The notes beneath the pieces are model-generated. The model did not search any database. It was not told the DNA's origin and saw only the letters and a program-made list of their open reading frames with translations. A stretch of DNA of 64,000 bases from Nocardiopsis ganjiahuensis DSM 45031 (GTDB lineage: Bacteria > Actinomycetota > Actinomycetes > Streptosporangiales > Streptosporangiaceae), in the NCBI RefSeq assembly GCF_000341085.1, contig NZ_ANBA01000002.1, forward strand, positions 310,001-374,000, in the 5' to 3' direction. Every line of letters starts with the position of its first letter. The first letter of the stretch is position 1. Shown piece by piece: positions 1 to 9,201 of this stretch. The position numbers and the translations under genes were made by a program.

Positions 1-2315
1 CGGTGGGTATCGAGTACATGCACATCCAGAGCCCGGAGGAGCGGGAGTGGATCCAGTCGCACGTCGAGCGCGAGCACGAGAAGCTCGACCGCGACGAGCA
101 GCTGCACATCCTGCACCGGCTCAACAGCGCGGAGGCCTTCGAGACCTTCCTGCAGACCAAGTACGTGGGTCAGAAGCGCTTCTCCCTCGAGGGCGGCGAG
201 TCGCTGATCCCGCTGCTGGACGGTGTGATCTCCAAGGCCGCCAAGGCCGAGCTGGACGAGGCCGTCATCGGTATGGCCCACCGCGGCCGCCTGAACGTGC
301 TCGCCAACATCTGCGGCAAGTCCTACGGGCAGATCTTCGGTGAGTTCGAGGGCAACCTCGACCCGCGCAGCGCGCACGGTTCGGGTGACGTCAAGTACCA
401 CCTGGGCACCGAGGGGACCTTCGAGACCCGCGAGGGCGACAAGATCCAGATCTCGCTGTCCGCGAACCCGTCCCACCTGGAGACCGTCAACCCGGTCGCC
501 GAGGGCATCGTCCGCGCCAAGCAGGACGTGCTGGACAAGGGCCCGCAGGGCTTCACCGTGCTGCCCATCCTCATCCACGGTGACGCCGCGTTCGCCGGTC
601 AGGGTGTGGTCGCCGAGACGCTGAACCTGTCCCAGCTGCGGGGTTACCGCACCGGTGGCACGGTCCACGTCATCGTGAACAACCAGGTCGGCTTCACCAC
701 CTCGCCGACCGACAGCCGCTCCAGCGTGTACGCCACCGACGTCGCGCGGATGGTCCAGGCGCCGATCTTCCACGTCAACGGGGACGACCCCGAGGCCGTG
801 GTCCGGATCGCGCACCTGGCCTTCGCCTACCGTCAGACGTTCAACAAGGACGTCGTCATCGACCTCGTCTGCTACCGGCGCCGCGGGCACAACGAGGGCG
901 ACAACCCCGCGTTCACCCAGCCGCTGATGTACGACGTCATCGACGCCAAGCGCTCCACCCGCAAGCTGTTCACCGAGTCCCTCATCGGACGCGGCGACAT
1001 CACGGTGGAGGACGCGGAGTCGGCCCTGCGCGACTACCAGACCGAGCTCGAACGCGCGTTCACCGAGACCCGCGAGGTCGAGAAGCGGCCGGTCGAGCCG
1101 GGCTCCGTGGTCAAGCCCGAGGTGTTCACCGAGTCCCGTCTGGACCACTCCAAGGTCGAGACGGCCATCAGCACCGAGACGGTCAAGCGGGTCATCGACA
1201 CCCAGGTGACGATGCCCGAGGGCTTCACGCCGCACCCGCGGCTGGCGCCGCAGCTGACCCGTCGCGCGACGATGGTCGAGAACGACGCCATCGACTGGGC
1301 CACCGGTGAGCTGCTGGCCTTCGGTTCGCTGCTGCTGGACGACCACCCGGTCCGCCTGATCGGTCAGGACAGCCGCCGCGGCACCTTCGGTCAGCGCCAC
1401 GCCACGCTGATGGACCGCGAGACCGGCGAGACCCACACGCCGCTCAAGCAGTTCGACAACGGCACCACGAAGTTCCACGTGCACGACTCGCTGCTCAGCG
1501 AGTACGCGGCGCTGGGCTTCGAGTACGGCTACTCGCTGACCCGTCCGGACGCCCTGGTGATGTGGGAGGCGCAGTTCGGCGACTTCGTCAACGGCGCCCA
1601 GACCATCATCGACGAGTACATCAGCGCCGGCGAGCAGAAGTGGGGCCAGCGCTCCAGCGTGGCCATGCTGCTGCCGCACGGCTACGAGGGCCAGGGGCCG
1701 GACCACTCCTCGGCCCGGATCGAGCGGTTCCTGCAGCAGTGCGCGCAGGAGAACATGACCGTCGCGATGCCGAGCACCCCGGCGAGCTACTTCCACCTGC
1801 TGCGCTGGCAGGCGAAGTCGCCGTTCGAGCGTCCGCTCGTGGTGTTCACGCCGAAGTCGCTGCTGCGCCTGAAGGCCGCGACCTCGGCTGCCGAGGACTT
1901 CACCTCGGGCCACTTCCGGCCGCTGATCGGGGACGACTCGATCGCGCCGGAGAAGGTCCGCCGTGTGGTCATCTGCTCGGGCAAGATCTACTACGACCTG
2001 GACGCGGCCCGCCGCAAGAGCGGTGACAAGCACACCGCGATCATCCGGGCGGAGCGGCTCTACCCGCTGCCGATCGAGGAGATCCGGGAGCAGCTCAAGG
2101 CCTTCCCGAACGCGGGCGAGGTCCTGTGGGTCCAGGAGGAGCCGGCGAACATGGGTCCGTGGCCCTTCGTCGCGCTGGTCTTCTCCGAGCAGCTCGACCG
2201 TCCGTTCACCCGGATCTCGCGTCCGGCCTCCTCCGCGCCCGCGGCCGGTTCGGCCAAGCGCCACGAGGCCGAGCAGCGCGCCCTGGTGGACACGGTGTTC
2301 CCGCCCGCCGAATAG
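1..2315 (+). CDS. kgd: 2-oxoglutarate decarboxylase/dehydrogenase E1, C-terminal part (5' end outside window)
   Basis: This is the carboxy-terminal ~770 residues of the actinobacterial Kgd/SucA protein; the full family is about 1,200 residues, so the amino-terminal acyltransferase-like part lies before the window. It is a cytoplasmic ThDP-dependent enzyme that takes 2-oxoglutarate into the lower TCA cycle. Seen: AHRGRLNVL (about residue 92), [13 protein letters not shown] (~155), [12 protein letters not shown] (~190), [10 protein letters not shown] (~225) and [11 protein letters not shown] (~290), the ThDP/Mg-binding half. These are followed by the transketolase-type domain with [13 protein letters not shown] (~520) and [15 protein letters not shown] (~555). 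The frame is open from the first base and ends in TAG. A DUF6104 gene follows after 29 bases, the arrangement remembered from Streptomyces. Confidence 0.95.
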   Translation, partial: VGIEYMHIQSPEEREWIQSHVEREHEKLDRDEQLHILHRLNSAEAFETFLQTKYVGQKRFSLEGGESLIPLLDGVISKAAKAELDEAVIGMAHRGRLNVLANICGKSYGQIFGEFEGNLDPRSAHGSGDVKYHLGTEGTFETREGDKIQISLSANPSHLETVNPVAEGIVRAKQDVLDKGPQGFTVLPILIHGDAAFAGQGVVAETLNLSQLRGYRTGGTVHVIVNNQVGFTTSPTDSRSSVYATDVARMVQAPIFHVNGDDPEAVVRIAHLAFAYRQTFNKDVVIDLVCYRRRGHNEGDNPAFTQPLMYDVIDAKRSTRKLFTESLIGRGDITVEDAESALRDYQTELERAFTETREVEKRPVEPGSVVKPEVFTESRLDHSKVETAISTETVKRVIDTQVTMPEGFTPHPRLAPQLTRRATMVENDAIDWATGELLAFGSLLLDDHPVRLIGQDSRRGTFGQRHATLMDRETGETHTPLKQFDNGTTKFHVHDSLLSEYAALGFEYGYSLTRPDALVMWEAQFGDFVNGAQTIIDEYISAGEQKWGQRSSVAMLLPHGYEGQGPDHSSARIERFLQQCAQENMTVAMPSTPASYFHLLRWQAKSPFERPLVVFTPKSLLRLKAATSAAEDFTSGHFRPLIGDDSIAPEKVRRVVICSGKIYYDLDAARRKSGDKHTAIIRAERLYPLPIEEIREQLKAFPNAGEVLWVQEEPANMGPWPFVALVFSEQLDRPFTRISRPASSAPAAGSAKRHEAEQRALVDTVFPPAE

Positions 2316-2344
2316 GCGGACGGGACAGCCGAGCGACGGACTAG

Positions 2345-2536
2345 ATGGACAACGGTATGTACTACACCGATCGCGGGATCGAGGAGTTGGAGAACCGCCG
2401 CGGCGAGGAGGAGGTCAGCTTCGCCTGGCTCGCCGAGCAGCTGCGGGTGTTCACCGACATCAACCCCGAGTTCGAGACTCCGGTCGAACGGCTGGCCACC
2501 TGGTTGGCCCGGTTGGACGACGAGGACGAGGAGTAG
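2345..2536 (+). CDS. DUF6104 family small acidic protein
   Basis: A 63-residue acidic protein of unknown function. The segments YYTDRGIEELENRRGEEEVSF and PVERLATWLARLDDEDEE match the small DUF6104 proteins found just downstream of kgd in other actinomycetes, where they usually begin at MYFTDRG. The ATG four codons inside (2357) could therefore be the true start; neither ATG has a strong ribosome-binding site. It is probably co-transcribed with kgd (29-base gap), and a hairpin terminator follows. Function is not known; a link to kgd is inferred only from conserved proximity. Confidence 0.8.
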   Translation: MDNGMYYTDRGIEELENRRGEEEVSFAWLAEQLRVFTDINPEFETPVERLATWLARLDDEDEE

Positions 2537-2571
2537 TCACACGGAGCCGCGCTGAGCGGTGACATCCGGCC

Positions 2572-2604
2572 GAGGGGCCCGGGTCTTCACGACCCGGGCC
2601 CCTC
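2572..2604 (+). terminator. Hairpin terminator after kgd-DUF6104
   Basis: Perfect 14-bp inverted repeat (2572-2585 with 2591-2604) with a 5-base loop, 35 bases after the DUF6104 stop. There is no T-run, which is common for actinomycete terminators. Confidence 0.7.
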
Positions 2605-2653
2605 GCTCGTCTCCGGGACCGACCCCGGGCTCTCCCTGATCCGACCCTGAAAT

Positions 2654-2696
2654 CCGCGACATATCTTGAGTTCGGCGGACTCGCGACATATCGTGA
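2654..2696 (+). promoter_or_regulatory. Direct-repeat operator over the DUF4097-padR promoter
   Basis: Two near-identical 16-base copies, CCGCGACATATCTTGA (2654-2669) and TCGCGACATATCGTGA (2681-2696), lie 27 bases apart, 32 bases before the DUF4097 start. They overlap a plausible promoter, TTGAGT (2666-2671), 17-base spacer, TATCGT (2689-2694). The ACATAT core resembles AT-rich PadR-family operators, so autoregulation by the downstream PadR protein is the likely reading. This is inferred from position and repetition. Confidence 0.55.
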
Positions 2697-2727
2697 AGTC
2701 ATCGAGAGCGAGTGGAAAGGGTTCACG

Positions 2728-3579
2728 ATGGCACGATGGACCATCGACAGTCCGATGACCCACACCCTGGACGGCATCGTCGCCCTGAAGGTGCGGATCG
2801 TCCACGGACAGGTCAACATCATCCCCACGGATGACCCGGTCACCTTCGAGATCACCGACATCGAAGGCGAGCCCCTGGAAGTCGTCCAGGAGGCGGGCAT
2901 CCTCACCATCCACTACAAGGACCTCACCGGTCAGGGCCTGCTGGACCGGCTCAAGCCCGTCCAGCTGGGCGGCTACCGGGACCTCTCCTCACGCCGGGCC
3001 ACGGTCAACCTCCGGGTCCCCCGTGAGTGCCCCGTCGAGGTGACCACGGCCACCGCCCCCGTGGTGGCGGCCGGGCTGAGCGCCCGCACCCGCGTCCGGA
3101 GCGCCAGCGGCGAGGTCACCCTGGACGGGGTCTCCGGCGAGACCGACGTCAACACCGCCTCGGGCAGCGCCTCGGTGCGCAACCCCGGCGGCACCCTGAA
3201 CTTCAACAGCGCCACCGGCCAGCTCGCGGTGGCCGGCGGCCGTCTGGCCGAGCTGAAGGCCAAGACCGCCTCCGGGCACGTGCTGGTCGACACGGACCTG
3301 TCGCCCTCCGCGCGGGTCCGGGTGAACACGGTCTCCGGCGAGGTCGCCCTGCGGGTGCCCTCGGAGAGCTCGGCCACCGTGGAGCTGCGCGCCGTCACCG
3401 GGAAGGTGGACTCCGACTTCGGTCTGGACCGCCGCACCGCCCCGGCCCGCAACTCCCTGAACGGCAAGATCGGCGTGGGCGTGGACCCCGCCTCCATCAG
3501 CGTCAACACCGTGTCCGGCCGGACCGCGCTGCTGCGGCGCGCGCCCGAGGCTCCGGCCGCGATCCCCGAGGGGGCCTGA
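2728..3579 (+). CDS. DUF4097 family beta-strand-repeat protein
   Basis: A 283-residue soluble protein made largely of short repeating strands with the recurring pattern VNTVSGEV / TASGSASV / SATGQLAV, typical of the DUF4097 (adhesin-like) fold. No signal peptide or membrane segment is seen, so it is probably cytoplasmic or membrane-associated through partners. The ATG at 2728 has GGAAAGGG upstream. The next gene, padR, starts directly after its TGA with no spacer, so the two are translationally coupled. The biochemical role of the family is unknown. Pairing with PadR regulators is common in actinomycetes and suggests a membrane-stress or envelope-sensing unit; that role is inference. Confidence 0.85.
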   Translation: MARWTIDSPMTHTLDGIVALKVRIVHGQVNIIPTDDPVTFEITDIEGEPLEVVQEAGILTIHYKDLTGQGLLDRLKPVQLGGYRDLSSRRATVNLRVPRECPVEVTTATAPVVAAGLSARTRVRSASGEVTLDGVSGETDVNTASGSASVRNPGGTLNFNSATGQLAVAGGRLAELKAKTASGHVLVDTDLSPSARVRVNTVSGEVALRVPSESSATVELRAVTGKVDSDFGLDRRTAPARNSLNGKIGVGVDPASISVNTVSGRTALLRRAPEAPAAIPEGA

Positions 3580-4572
3580 ATGAGCACCATCTTCGGCCAC
3601 GGCAGACTCCGGCTCTACCTGCTCAAGCTGCTGGACGAGAGCCCCCGGCACGGCTACGAGATCATCAGCCTGCTCCGCGACCGCTTCCTCGGCGTCTACT
3701 CGCCCTCACCCGGCACCATCTACCCCCGGCTCGCACGGCTGGAGGAGGAAGGGCTGGTCACGCACACCGAGGAGGGCGGCCGCAAGGTCTACAGCCTCAC
3801 GGACAAGGGTCGCGAGGAGCTGCGTTCGCGCAGTGGCGACCTGGACGACCTGGAGCGGGAGATCACCGACTCCGTCCGCGACATCGCCCGCGCCGTGAAG
3901 CAGGACGTACGCGCGACCATCAGCTCCCTGCGCGACGAGCTCAAGTTCGCCTCCGGCGAGGGGCGGCGCGAGAGCTCCGGCGCCGGGGACCGGTCCGAGG
4001 ACGACGGCGCCCGTGAACGGCAGCGCGACCGGGACCGCGGCGACAGCGGCATGTGGGCCCGCGAGTGGGAGCGGTTCGCCCAGGGCTTCGGCGCCTTCGG
4101 CGCCGCCTGGGGCGGCCGTACCGACTCCGAGCGCACCGGCTCCGACCGCGGAGAGGACAGCGGCTCCGACCGTGACGAGGACGGCGGGGAGGAGAGCGGG
4201 TCCGGCGAGGGCGCCCGGCGGGGCGACCGCTACGAGTTCGAGCACGCGCTGCGCGACTTCTCGGTCAGGGTCCGCGACATGGTCCGCGGCGCCGGCCAGG
4301 TGGGCGAGTCCGCCACCCACGACCTGCGCCGCATCCTCGACGACACCGTCGAGGTGATCCGCCGCGACATGGGCCGCTGGGGCCCGTCCGACCAGGGTTC
4401 CGACAGTCCCGGCTCCGAGAGTGGCGGGACCGCCGGGCCCGAAGAGCCCCGGGCTGACAGCTCCAAGGCCGAGGAGCCCGAACCGGAGAGCCCGGGCGCC
4501 CGCCCGATGCCGTCCTCCGGGAGCGACCCCTGGGCCGCCGCCACCGGCGAGGACGACCAGAAGAAGGACTGA
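3580..4572 (+). CDS. PadR family transcriptional regulator with long charged tail
   Basis: Residues ~1-90 form a PadR winged helix (LRLYLLKLLDESPRHGYEII, then SPGTIYPRLARLEEEGLV and KVYSLTDKGREEL). The total length is 330 residues, about three times a minimal PadR. The rest is an Arg/Glu/Ser/Gly-rich, low-complexity region (~125-215), a helical segment (~220-265), and a Pro/Ser/Glu tail, probably disordered. The ATG abuts the DUF4097 stop codon. It probably represses its own operon through the ACATAT repeats upstream. A strong terminator follows. The ligand is unknown. Confidence 0.88.
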   Translation: MSTIFGHGRLRLYLLKLLDESPRHGYEIISLLRDRFLGVYSPSPGTIYPRLARLEEEGLVTHTEEGGRKVYSLTDKGREELRSRSGDLDDLEREITDSVRDIARAVKQDVRATISSLRDELKFASGEGRRESSGAGDRSEDDGARERQRDRDRGDSGMWAREWERFAQGFGAFGAAWGGRTDSERTGSDRGEDSGSDRDEDGGEESGSGEGARRGDRYEFEHALRDFSVRVRDMVRGAGQVGESATHDLRRILDDTVEVIRRDMGRWGPSDQGSDSPGSESGGTAGPEEPRADSSKAEEPEPESPGARPMPSSGSDPWAAATGEDDQKKD

Positions 4573-4587
4573 ACACCAGGGTCACGG

Positions 4588-4628
4588 GGCCCGGAGGACC
4601 ACGCGGGGGCGTGGTCCTCCGGGCCTTT
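4588..4628 (+). terminator. Terminator of the DUF4097-padR operon
   Basis: Perfect 16-bp stem (4588-4603 with 4610-4625), 6-base loop and TTT after it, 15 bases downstream of padR. Confidence 0.85.
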
Positions 4629-4661
4629 CGGACGAACCGCTCACAGGAGAAGGAAGAGCCC

Positions 4662-4841
4662 GTGCTGGTTCCGTACACGATCGAGCAGGACGGGGACGGG
4701 GTCTGGTGGGCCCGCGCCCTGCTCCGCCCCGGCGTCGCCGCCAATGGCGAGGGTGAGACCCCTGACGCCGCCCTCGCCGACCTGCGCTCGGCCCTCGCCC
4801 TCCTTTCCGAGGAGTCCGGCACTCCGGCGGAGCTGATGTAG
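4662..4841 (+). CDS. HicB-like antitoxin-fold small protein
   Basis: The GTG at 4662 is preceded by AGGAGAAGGAAG and gives a 59-residue protein beginning VLVPYTIEQDGDG. The pattern (Tyr, Asp/Gly turn, WARALLRPG, G-GET-DAALADLRSALALL) matches the partial RNase-H-like HicB fold. No HicA toxin-sized gene is adjacent on either side, so it may be an orphan antitoxin or a stand-alone HicB-fold protein of other use. It lies between the padR terminator and a convergent hydrolase gene 20 bases away. Confidence 0.6.
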   Translation: MLVPYTIEQDGDGVWWARALLRPGVAANGEGETPDAALADLRSALALLSEESGTPAELM

Positions 4842-4861
4842 GCCTCCCTCCGCCCCGGCGG

Positions 4862-6406
4862 TCAGAGTGTGGCCACGGCCAGTAGGAGCGCCGTTCCGGC
4901 GAGGGCGAAGGGGGCCGTCAGGAGCAGGCGCGCCCAGGGGCGCCGCCCCCGGGCGGTCGGCAGGTCAGCCCAGCGGTGGACCCCGGCGATCGCGGCGGCG
5001 GCCGCGAGGAGCACACCCGCGGTCCACACCCACGGGGAGGCCAGGTGCCAGAACCCTCCGGCGTGCGCGTAGGCCAGCAGTGCGACCGCGACGAGACCGT
5101 AGGAGACCAGGCCCAGCCGGTCCGCGGGGCGGCGCAGCCGGCGGCCGGGGCGCCGGCGCGCGGCGAAGCCCAGCCAGAGCAGGACCGGCAGCAGGGTGAC
5201 GGCCACCGTGGCGGTCTCGTACACCCGCTCCCCCGCGACGTTGTCGGGGCTGGGCTCGTCCACCCCCAGGAGCCGGATGCCGATGTCCTCGCTGAACCGG
5301 TGGGTGTTGGACAGGACCACGGCGCCCCGGTCGCCGGAGTAGCCAATCCAGGCGGTGTGGCCGTTGGTCGTGGCGTTGCCGCCGTGCGAGGTGATCGCCG
5401 TGCCGCCCAGGGTCTCCACGTACCAGCCGAGCCCCTGTTCACGGCGCTCGACGTCGCCCGGGCCGACAGGATCCGCCGCCCACGCCCCGGGGGCGGAGCC
5501 GTCCATCACGGCGGCGAGGAGCAGGCCGAGGTCGCCGGCGGTCGTGGTCAGCCCGCCCTGGGGGCCGTTCGCCTCCCAGCGGTCCAGTTCGAGGGGGCGG
5601 CCGAGGTCCGCGTTGTGCACGCGGGGGTCGGCGGCGGTGTCCTCCCCGTCGACCCGCACGGCGGTGTCCTCCATACCGAGGGGGTCGAGGATCCGTTCCT
5701 CGACGAGTGCGGCGTAGTCCGTGCCCGCCCTCGCGGCCAGACCGTGGCCGAGCAGGGAGAAGCCGGTGTTGGAGTAGCTGTTGGCGCCCTTCGGCCCGGG
5801 GTCGACCACGGCGTTGCGGGCCACGGAGCGCAGGAAGGCGTCGACCGAGGCGGGCGGGTCGGGGTGGCGCTTGGCGACGAACTGCCAGAGGGTCTGCGGC
5901 AGGCTCGTCTCCTCCCGGGACAGCCCGGAGGTGTGCGTGGCCAGTTCCGCCGCGGTGATGTCGGCGACCGCCGGATCGGCGAAGTCCAGGTCCGGCAGCA
6001 GCTCCCCGACGGTCGTGTCCAGGGCGACCTCGCCCCGGTCGACCATGTCGGCGAGGAGCATCCCGGGGAGCACCTTGGCGACCGAGGCGGAGCCGAACGG
6101 GGTGTGCTCGTCCACCGGTTCGCCCCCACCCGAGCCCAGCGCCGCGGTACGCACGCGGTACCCGCCCGCGGGGTCGGGTTCGACGAGGGCCACGGACAGC
6201 CCGTGGTAGCCCGTGGTGTCACCGATGCCGTCCCTGACCCGCTCCGCGAGCCGCTGGTCACCACTGGTGCGGGGGTCGAGTGTGTAGGGCCGCGGGGTCA
6301 GGGCGAACGCCGCGACGGCGGCGAGCACGACGGCCAGGGTCGTCACGGTCCATCGGACGGCACCGCCGGATCGGATCTCGGGCACGGCCGGGGAAGGTGG
6401 GCGCAT
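4862..6406 (-). CDS. Membrane-anchored serine hydrolase (beta-lactamase/PBP4* family)
   Basis: A 514-residue protein. It has an N-terminal membrane helix (~19-37) and an extracytoplasmic serine-hydrolase domain. The domain carries the SxxK motif S108-V-A-K111, a Tyr-Ser-Asn motif in GANSYSNTGF, and a HGG motif in TSHGGNATT, the three class C-like active-site boxes. The last ~140 residues contain four hydrophobic segments (for example AVTLLPVLLWLGFAA and LLLTAPFALAGTALLLAV), so the protein is anchored at both ends. Members of this family include D-Ala peptidases and esterases; the substrate cannot be read from sequence. It appears monocistronic, and the ATG start is chosen from the signal-anchor position. 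Confidence 0.85.
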   Translation of the reverse strand: MRPPSPAVPEIRSGGAVRWTVTTLAVVLAAVAAFALTPRPYTLDPRTSGDQRLAERVRDGIGDTTGYHGLSVALVEPDPAGGYRVRTAALGSGGGEPVDEHTPFGSASVAKVLPGMLLADMVDRGEVALDTTVGELLPDLDFADPAVADITAAELATHTSGLSREETSLPQTLWQFVAKRHPDPPASVDAFLRSVARNAVVDPGPKGANSYSNTGFSLLGHGLAARAGTDYAALVEERILDPLGMEDTAVRVDGEDTAADPRVHNADLGRPLELDRWEANGPQGGLTTTAGDLGLLLAAVMDGSAPGAWAADPVGPGDVERREQGLGWYVETLGGTAITSHGGNATTNGHTAWIGYSGDRGAVVLSNTHRFSEDIGIRLLGVDEPSPDNVAGERVYETATVAVTLLPVLLWLGFAARRRPGRRLRRPADRLGLVSYGLVAVALLAYAHAGGFWHLASPWVWTAGVLLAAAAAIAGVHRWADLPTARGRRPWARLLLTAPFALAGTALLLAVATL

Positions 6407-6588
6407 GGGGTGTCCAAGGGTTCTGTGGCCGCCTGAGCGGCGCGGAAGGGCCCCTGAAACCTACGGTCGCGCCCCCTGGCCGGTCACTACGCCGGTCCCC
6501 CGGGCCCGGGTAGCCGCGTCCCGCCCCGTCCGGGGTGCCCGTGCCACCCCGTGCCGGGTGGTCCTGGCCCCACCCCCGTGGTACGGGC

Positions 6589-6622
6589 GGGGCCCGCAGA
6601 CCTGTGTCGGTCTGCGGGCCCC
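6589..6622 (-). terminator. Terminator after the malic enzyme gene
   Basis: Perfect 14-bp stem (6589-6602 with 6609-6622), 6-base loop, 34 bases beyond the malic enzyme stop. Confidence 0.75.
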
Positions 6623-6656
6623 GTCGTGCGTGCCTGTCGCGCGGGCCTGTCGCCCC

Positions 6657-7850
6657 CTAGCGGCGGGCGACCCCGTCCTTGCGGGCCTGGGCGGCGACGG
6701 CGGCGGAGACCGCCGGGACCACGCGCTCGTCGAAGGGGCTGGGGATGACGTAGTCGGCGCTCAGGTCGTCACCGACGAGCTCGGCCAGCGCCTGGGCGGC
6801 GGCCAGCTTCATGTTCTCGGTGATGTCCGTGGCCTGGACGTCGAAGGCGCCCCGGAAGACGCCCGGGAAGGCCAGCACGTTGTTGATCTGGTTCGGGAAG
6901 TCGCTGCGCCCGGTGGCGACGACGCTCGCGTACTTGCGGGCCACGTCCGGGTGCACCTCCGGGTTGGGGTTGGCCATCGCGAAGACGATCGCGTCCTCGG
7001 CCATGGTGGCCACGACCGACTCGGGGACCTCGCCCGCGGAGAGGCCGACGAACACGTCGGCGCCCTCGAGGGCGCTCTCGATGGAGCCCTGGAGTCCGGC
7101 CTTGTTGCTGATGGAGGCCAGTTCCTGCTTGACCGGGGTCAGCCCCTCGCGGCCGTCGTAGATCATGCCCTTGGAGTCGGCCACGGCGATGTCGCCGATC
7201 CCGCCGTCGATGAGCATCTTGGTGACGGCGACCCCGGCGGCACCGGCGCCGGAGACGACCACTCGCAGGTCGGCCAGGGTGCGGCCGGTGAGGCGGGCGG
7301 CGTTGTGCATCGCGGCGACGGTCACGATCGCGGTGCCGTGCTGGTCGTCGTGGAAGACCGGGATGTCCAGGCGCTCACGCAGCTTGGCCTCGATCTCGAA
7401 GCAGCGCGGGGCGGCGATGTCCTCCAGGTTGATGCCGCCGAAGGACGGCGACATGCGCACGACGGTCTCGACGATCTCGTCGACGCCGGTGCAGTTGAGC
7501 GCGATCGGCACGGAGTCGACGTCGCCGAACTGCTTGAAGAGCAGCGACTTGCCCTCCATGACCGGCAGGGAGGCCTCCGGGCCGATGTTGCCCAGGCCGA
7601 GCACGGCGGTGCCGTCGGTGACGACGGCGACCAGGTTGCTCTTCCAGGTGTAGGTCTCGACGAGTTCGGGGGTCTCGGCGATGGCGTCGCAGACACGGGC
7701 GACACCGGGGGTGTAGGCGAGGGACAGGCCCTCGTGGTCACTGACGTCGACGGAGGAGGTCACGTGCAGCTTGCCGCCGCGGTGCATGGCGAAAGCCGGG
7801 TCCTCGTCCAGCTCGGACGTGTTCTGGGTACGCGAAGAAAAGGTGGTCAC
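6657..7850 (-). CDS. NAD(P)-dependent malic enzyme, short bacterial type
   Basis: A 397-residue cytoplasmic enzyme that oxidatively decarboxylates malate to pyruvate, linking the TCA cycle to pyruvate. Seen: SLAYTPGVARVCD (~45-57), VTDGTAVLGLGNIGP and PVMEGKSLLFKQFGDVD in the malic domain, FHDDQHGTAIV (metal/substrate), and the Rossmann motif VSGAGAAGVAVTKML (~205). The length fits the ~400-residue stand-alone bacterial form without a phosphotransacetylase tail. Cofactor choice (NAD or NADP) cannot be decided by eye. It is transcribed alone, divergent from the amino-acid transporter operon. Confidence 0.92.
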   Translation of the reverse strand: MTTFSSRTQNTSELDEDPAFAMHRGGKLHVTSSVDVSDHEGLSLAYTPGVARVCDAIAETPELVETYTWKSNLVAVVTDGTAVLGLGNIGPEASLPVMEGKSLLFKQFGDVDSVPIALNCTGVDEIVETVVRMSPSFGGINLEDIAAPRCFEIEAKLRERLDIPVFHDDQHGTAIVTVAAMHNAARLTGRTLADLRVVVSGAGAAGVAVTKMLIDGGIGDIAVADSKGMIYDGREGLTPVKQELASISNKAGLQGSIESALEGADVFVGLSAGEVPESVVATMAEDAIVFAMANPNPEVHPDVARKYASVVATGRSDFPNQINNVLAFPGVFRGAFDVQATDITENMKLAAAQALAELVGDDLSADYVIPSPFDERVVPAVSAAVAAQARKDGVARR

Positions 7851-8229
7851 TACTCAAACCCCTCGGTCTGCTGCTACGTCCGCGTCGGCCATGACGGGGA
7901 CGGTGGGCAACGGATCGCGCGCGAAGACGTAAGGGTGCTAGGGGAGCTCTCCGCGGCGCCGGTCGGCCATGACCGGTGTGCCGCCGGGAGAGACAAGTCT
8001 TCGCCGGACTCTTATGCGAGTACTGCGCGTCCGCATCTCACGGGGATGACCCGTTACGCAATCCTCTCACAACGGTGACCAGAGGAAAATCGCGGGTCGA
8101 CACGATGGAACGTTACCGACGTATCGCCTTATGACAGATAATGTCCTGAATGTCGCCTCCGGTTGACCGGGCGGGACCTTGAACCCGCCTCCGACCAGGC
8201 ACTCCGCGCTCCCTGAAGGAGACCCCAAG
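7851..8229. other. Divergent intergenic region, malic enzyme / ABC transporter
   Basis: A 379-base gap holding promoters for both sides. It contains one good promoter candidate toward the transporter (8113-8142) and a GAAGGAGA ribosome-binding site (8214-8221). No gene or convincing RNA is seen here. In-frame TTG upstream of 8230 would extend the lipoprotein before its signal peptide and is rejected. Confidence 0.5.
8113..8142 (+). promoter_or_regulatory. Candidate promoter of the amino-acid ABC transporter operon
   Basis: TTACCG (8113-8118), 18-base spacer, GATAAT (8137-8142). The -10 is close to consensus and stands out in a GC-rich sequence. It implies a ~80-base leader before the lipoprotein gene. 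Confidence 0.45.
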
Positions 8230-9153
8230 ATGGCCCTGCGCAAGCCCCTGTCCGAGTCCCGGACCTACCTCACCGCCCTCGCCACGGCCGGTGTCCTGGC
8301 CCTGGCAGCTTGCGGAAACGGTGACGACGCCTCCGACGACACGGCGGCTCCCGAAGCCCCCGAGGTGTCCGTCGACGAGGAGCTCGCCGCGCTCCTCCCC
8401 GACGCCGTCGCCGAGGCCGGTGCCGTGACCATCGGCGTCGAGGCCTCGTACCCGCCCGGGGAGTACCTGGACGAGGACGGCGAGACCGTCCTCGGCTTCA
8501 ACGTCGACCTGGTCGAGGCAGCGCTCGCCAAGCTCGGCCTCGAGGCCGAGTGGGAGCCGACCACCTTCGACTCGATCATCATCGGCGTCGACACCGGCAG
8601 CTACGACCTCGGCTCCTCCTCCTTCACCATCACGGAGGAGCGCATGGAGGCCGTGAACATGGTCAGCTACTTCTCCTCCGGCACCCAGTGGTTCGCCCCC
8701 GCGGGCAACCCCGAGGGCGTCGACCCCGACAACGCCTGCGGCCTGCGCATCGCCGTGCAGTCGGGCACCACCCACGACGACGACATCGAGGCCCGCAGCC
8801 AGGAGTGCGTCGACGCCGGTGAGGAGGCCATCACGATCGAGAAGTTCCAGAGCCAGCCGCAGGCCACCGAGACCATCGTCTCCGGCCTGAACGACGCCTC
8901 CCTCGCGGACCTGCCGACCTCGCTGTACGCGCTCCAGCAGACCGGTGAGCAGCTGGAGTTCATCGGCGACCAGTACGACGCCGCGCCGTACGGAGTCCTC
9001 ACCCACAAGGACGACGAGGAGCTCGCGGAAGCCGTCGCCGCCGCGTTCAACGCCATCATCGAGGACGGCACCTACGAGGAGGTCCTGGCCGAGTGGGGCA
9101 TCGAGGTCGGCGCCCTGGACGCCGCCGAGGTGAACCCCTCCGTCGAGGAGTAA
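8230..9153 (+). CDS. Polar amino-acid ABC transporter substrate-binding lipoprotein
   Basis: A 307-residue periplasmic-binding-type lipoprotein. The signal peptide ends in the lipobox LAAC (in TAGVLALAACGNG), followed by a Asp/Glu-rich linker and a family-3 solute-binding domain (VTIGVEASYPPGEYL, GFNVDLVEAALAKLG, WEPTTFDSIIIGVDTGSYDL, AVQSGTTHD). It captures a small polar amino acid or derivative outside the membrane and passes it to the permease encoded next. Start ATG 8230 follows GAAGGAGA with correct spacing. First gene of a three-gene operon. Confidence 0.93.
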   Translation: MALRKPLSESRTYLTALATAGVLALAACGNGDDASDDTAAPEAPEVSVDEELAALLPDAVAEAGAVTIGVEASYPPGEYLDEDGETVLGFNVDLVEAALAKLGLEAEWEPTTFDSIIIGVDTGSYDLGSSSFTITEERMEAVNMVSYFSSGTQWFAPAGNPEGVDPDNACGLRIAVQSGTTHDDDIEARSQECVDAGEEAITIEKFQSQPQATETIVSGLNDASLADLPTSLYALQQTGEQLEFIGDQYDAAPYGVLTHKDDEELAEAVAAAFNAIIEDGTYEEVLAEWGIEVGALDAAEVNPSVEE

Positions 9154-9201
9154 CACCCGTCCGAGCACTGCTCACGCACGACACCAAGCGAAAGTCTGAC
9201 T

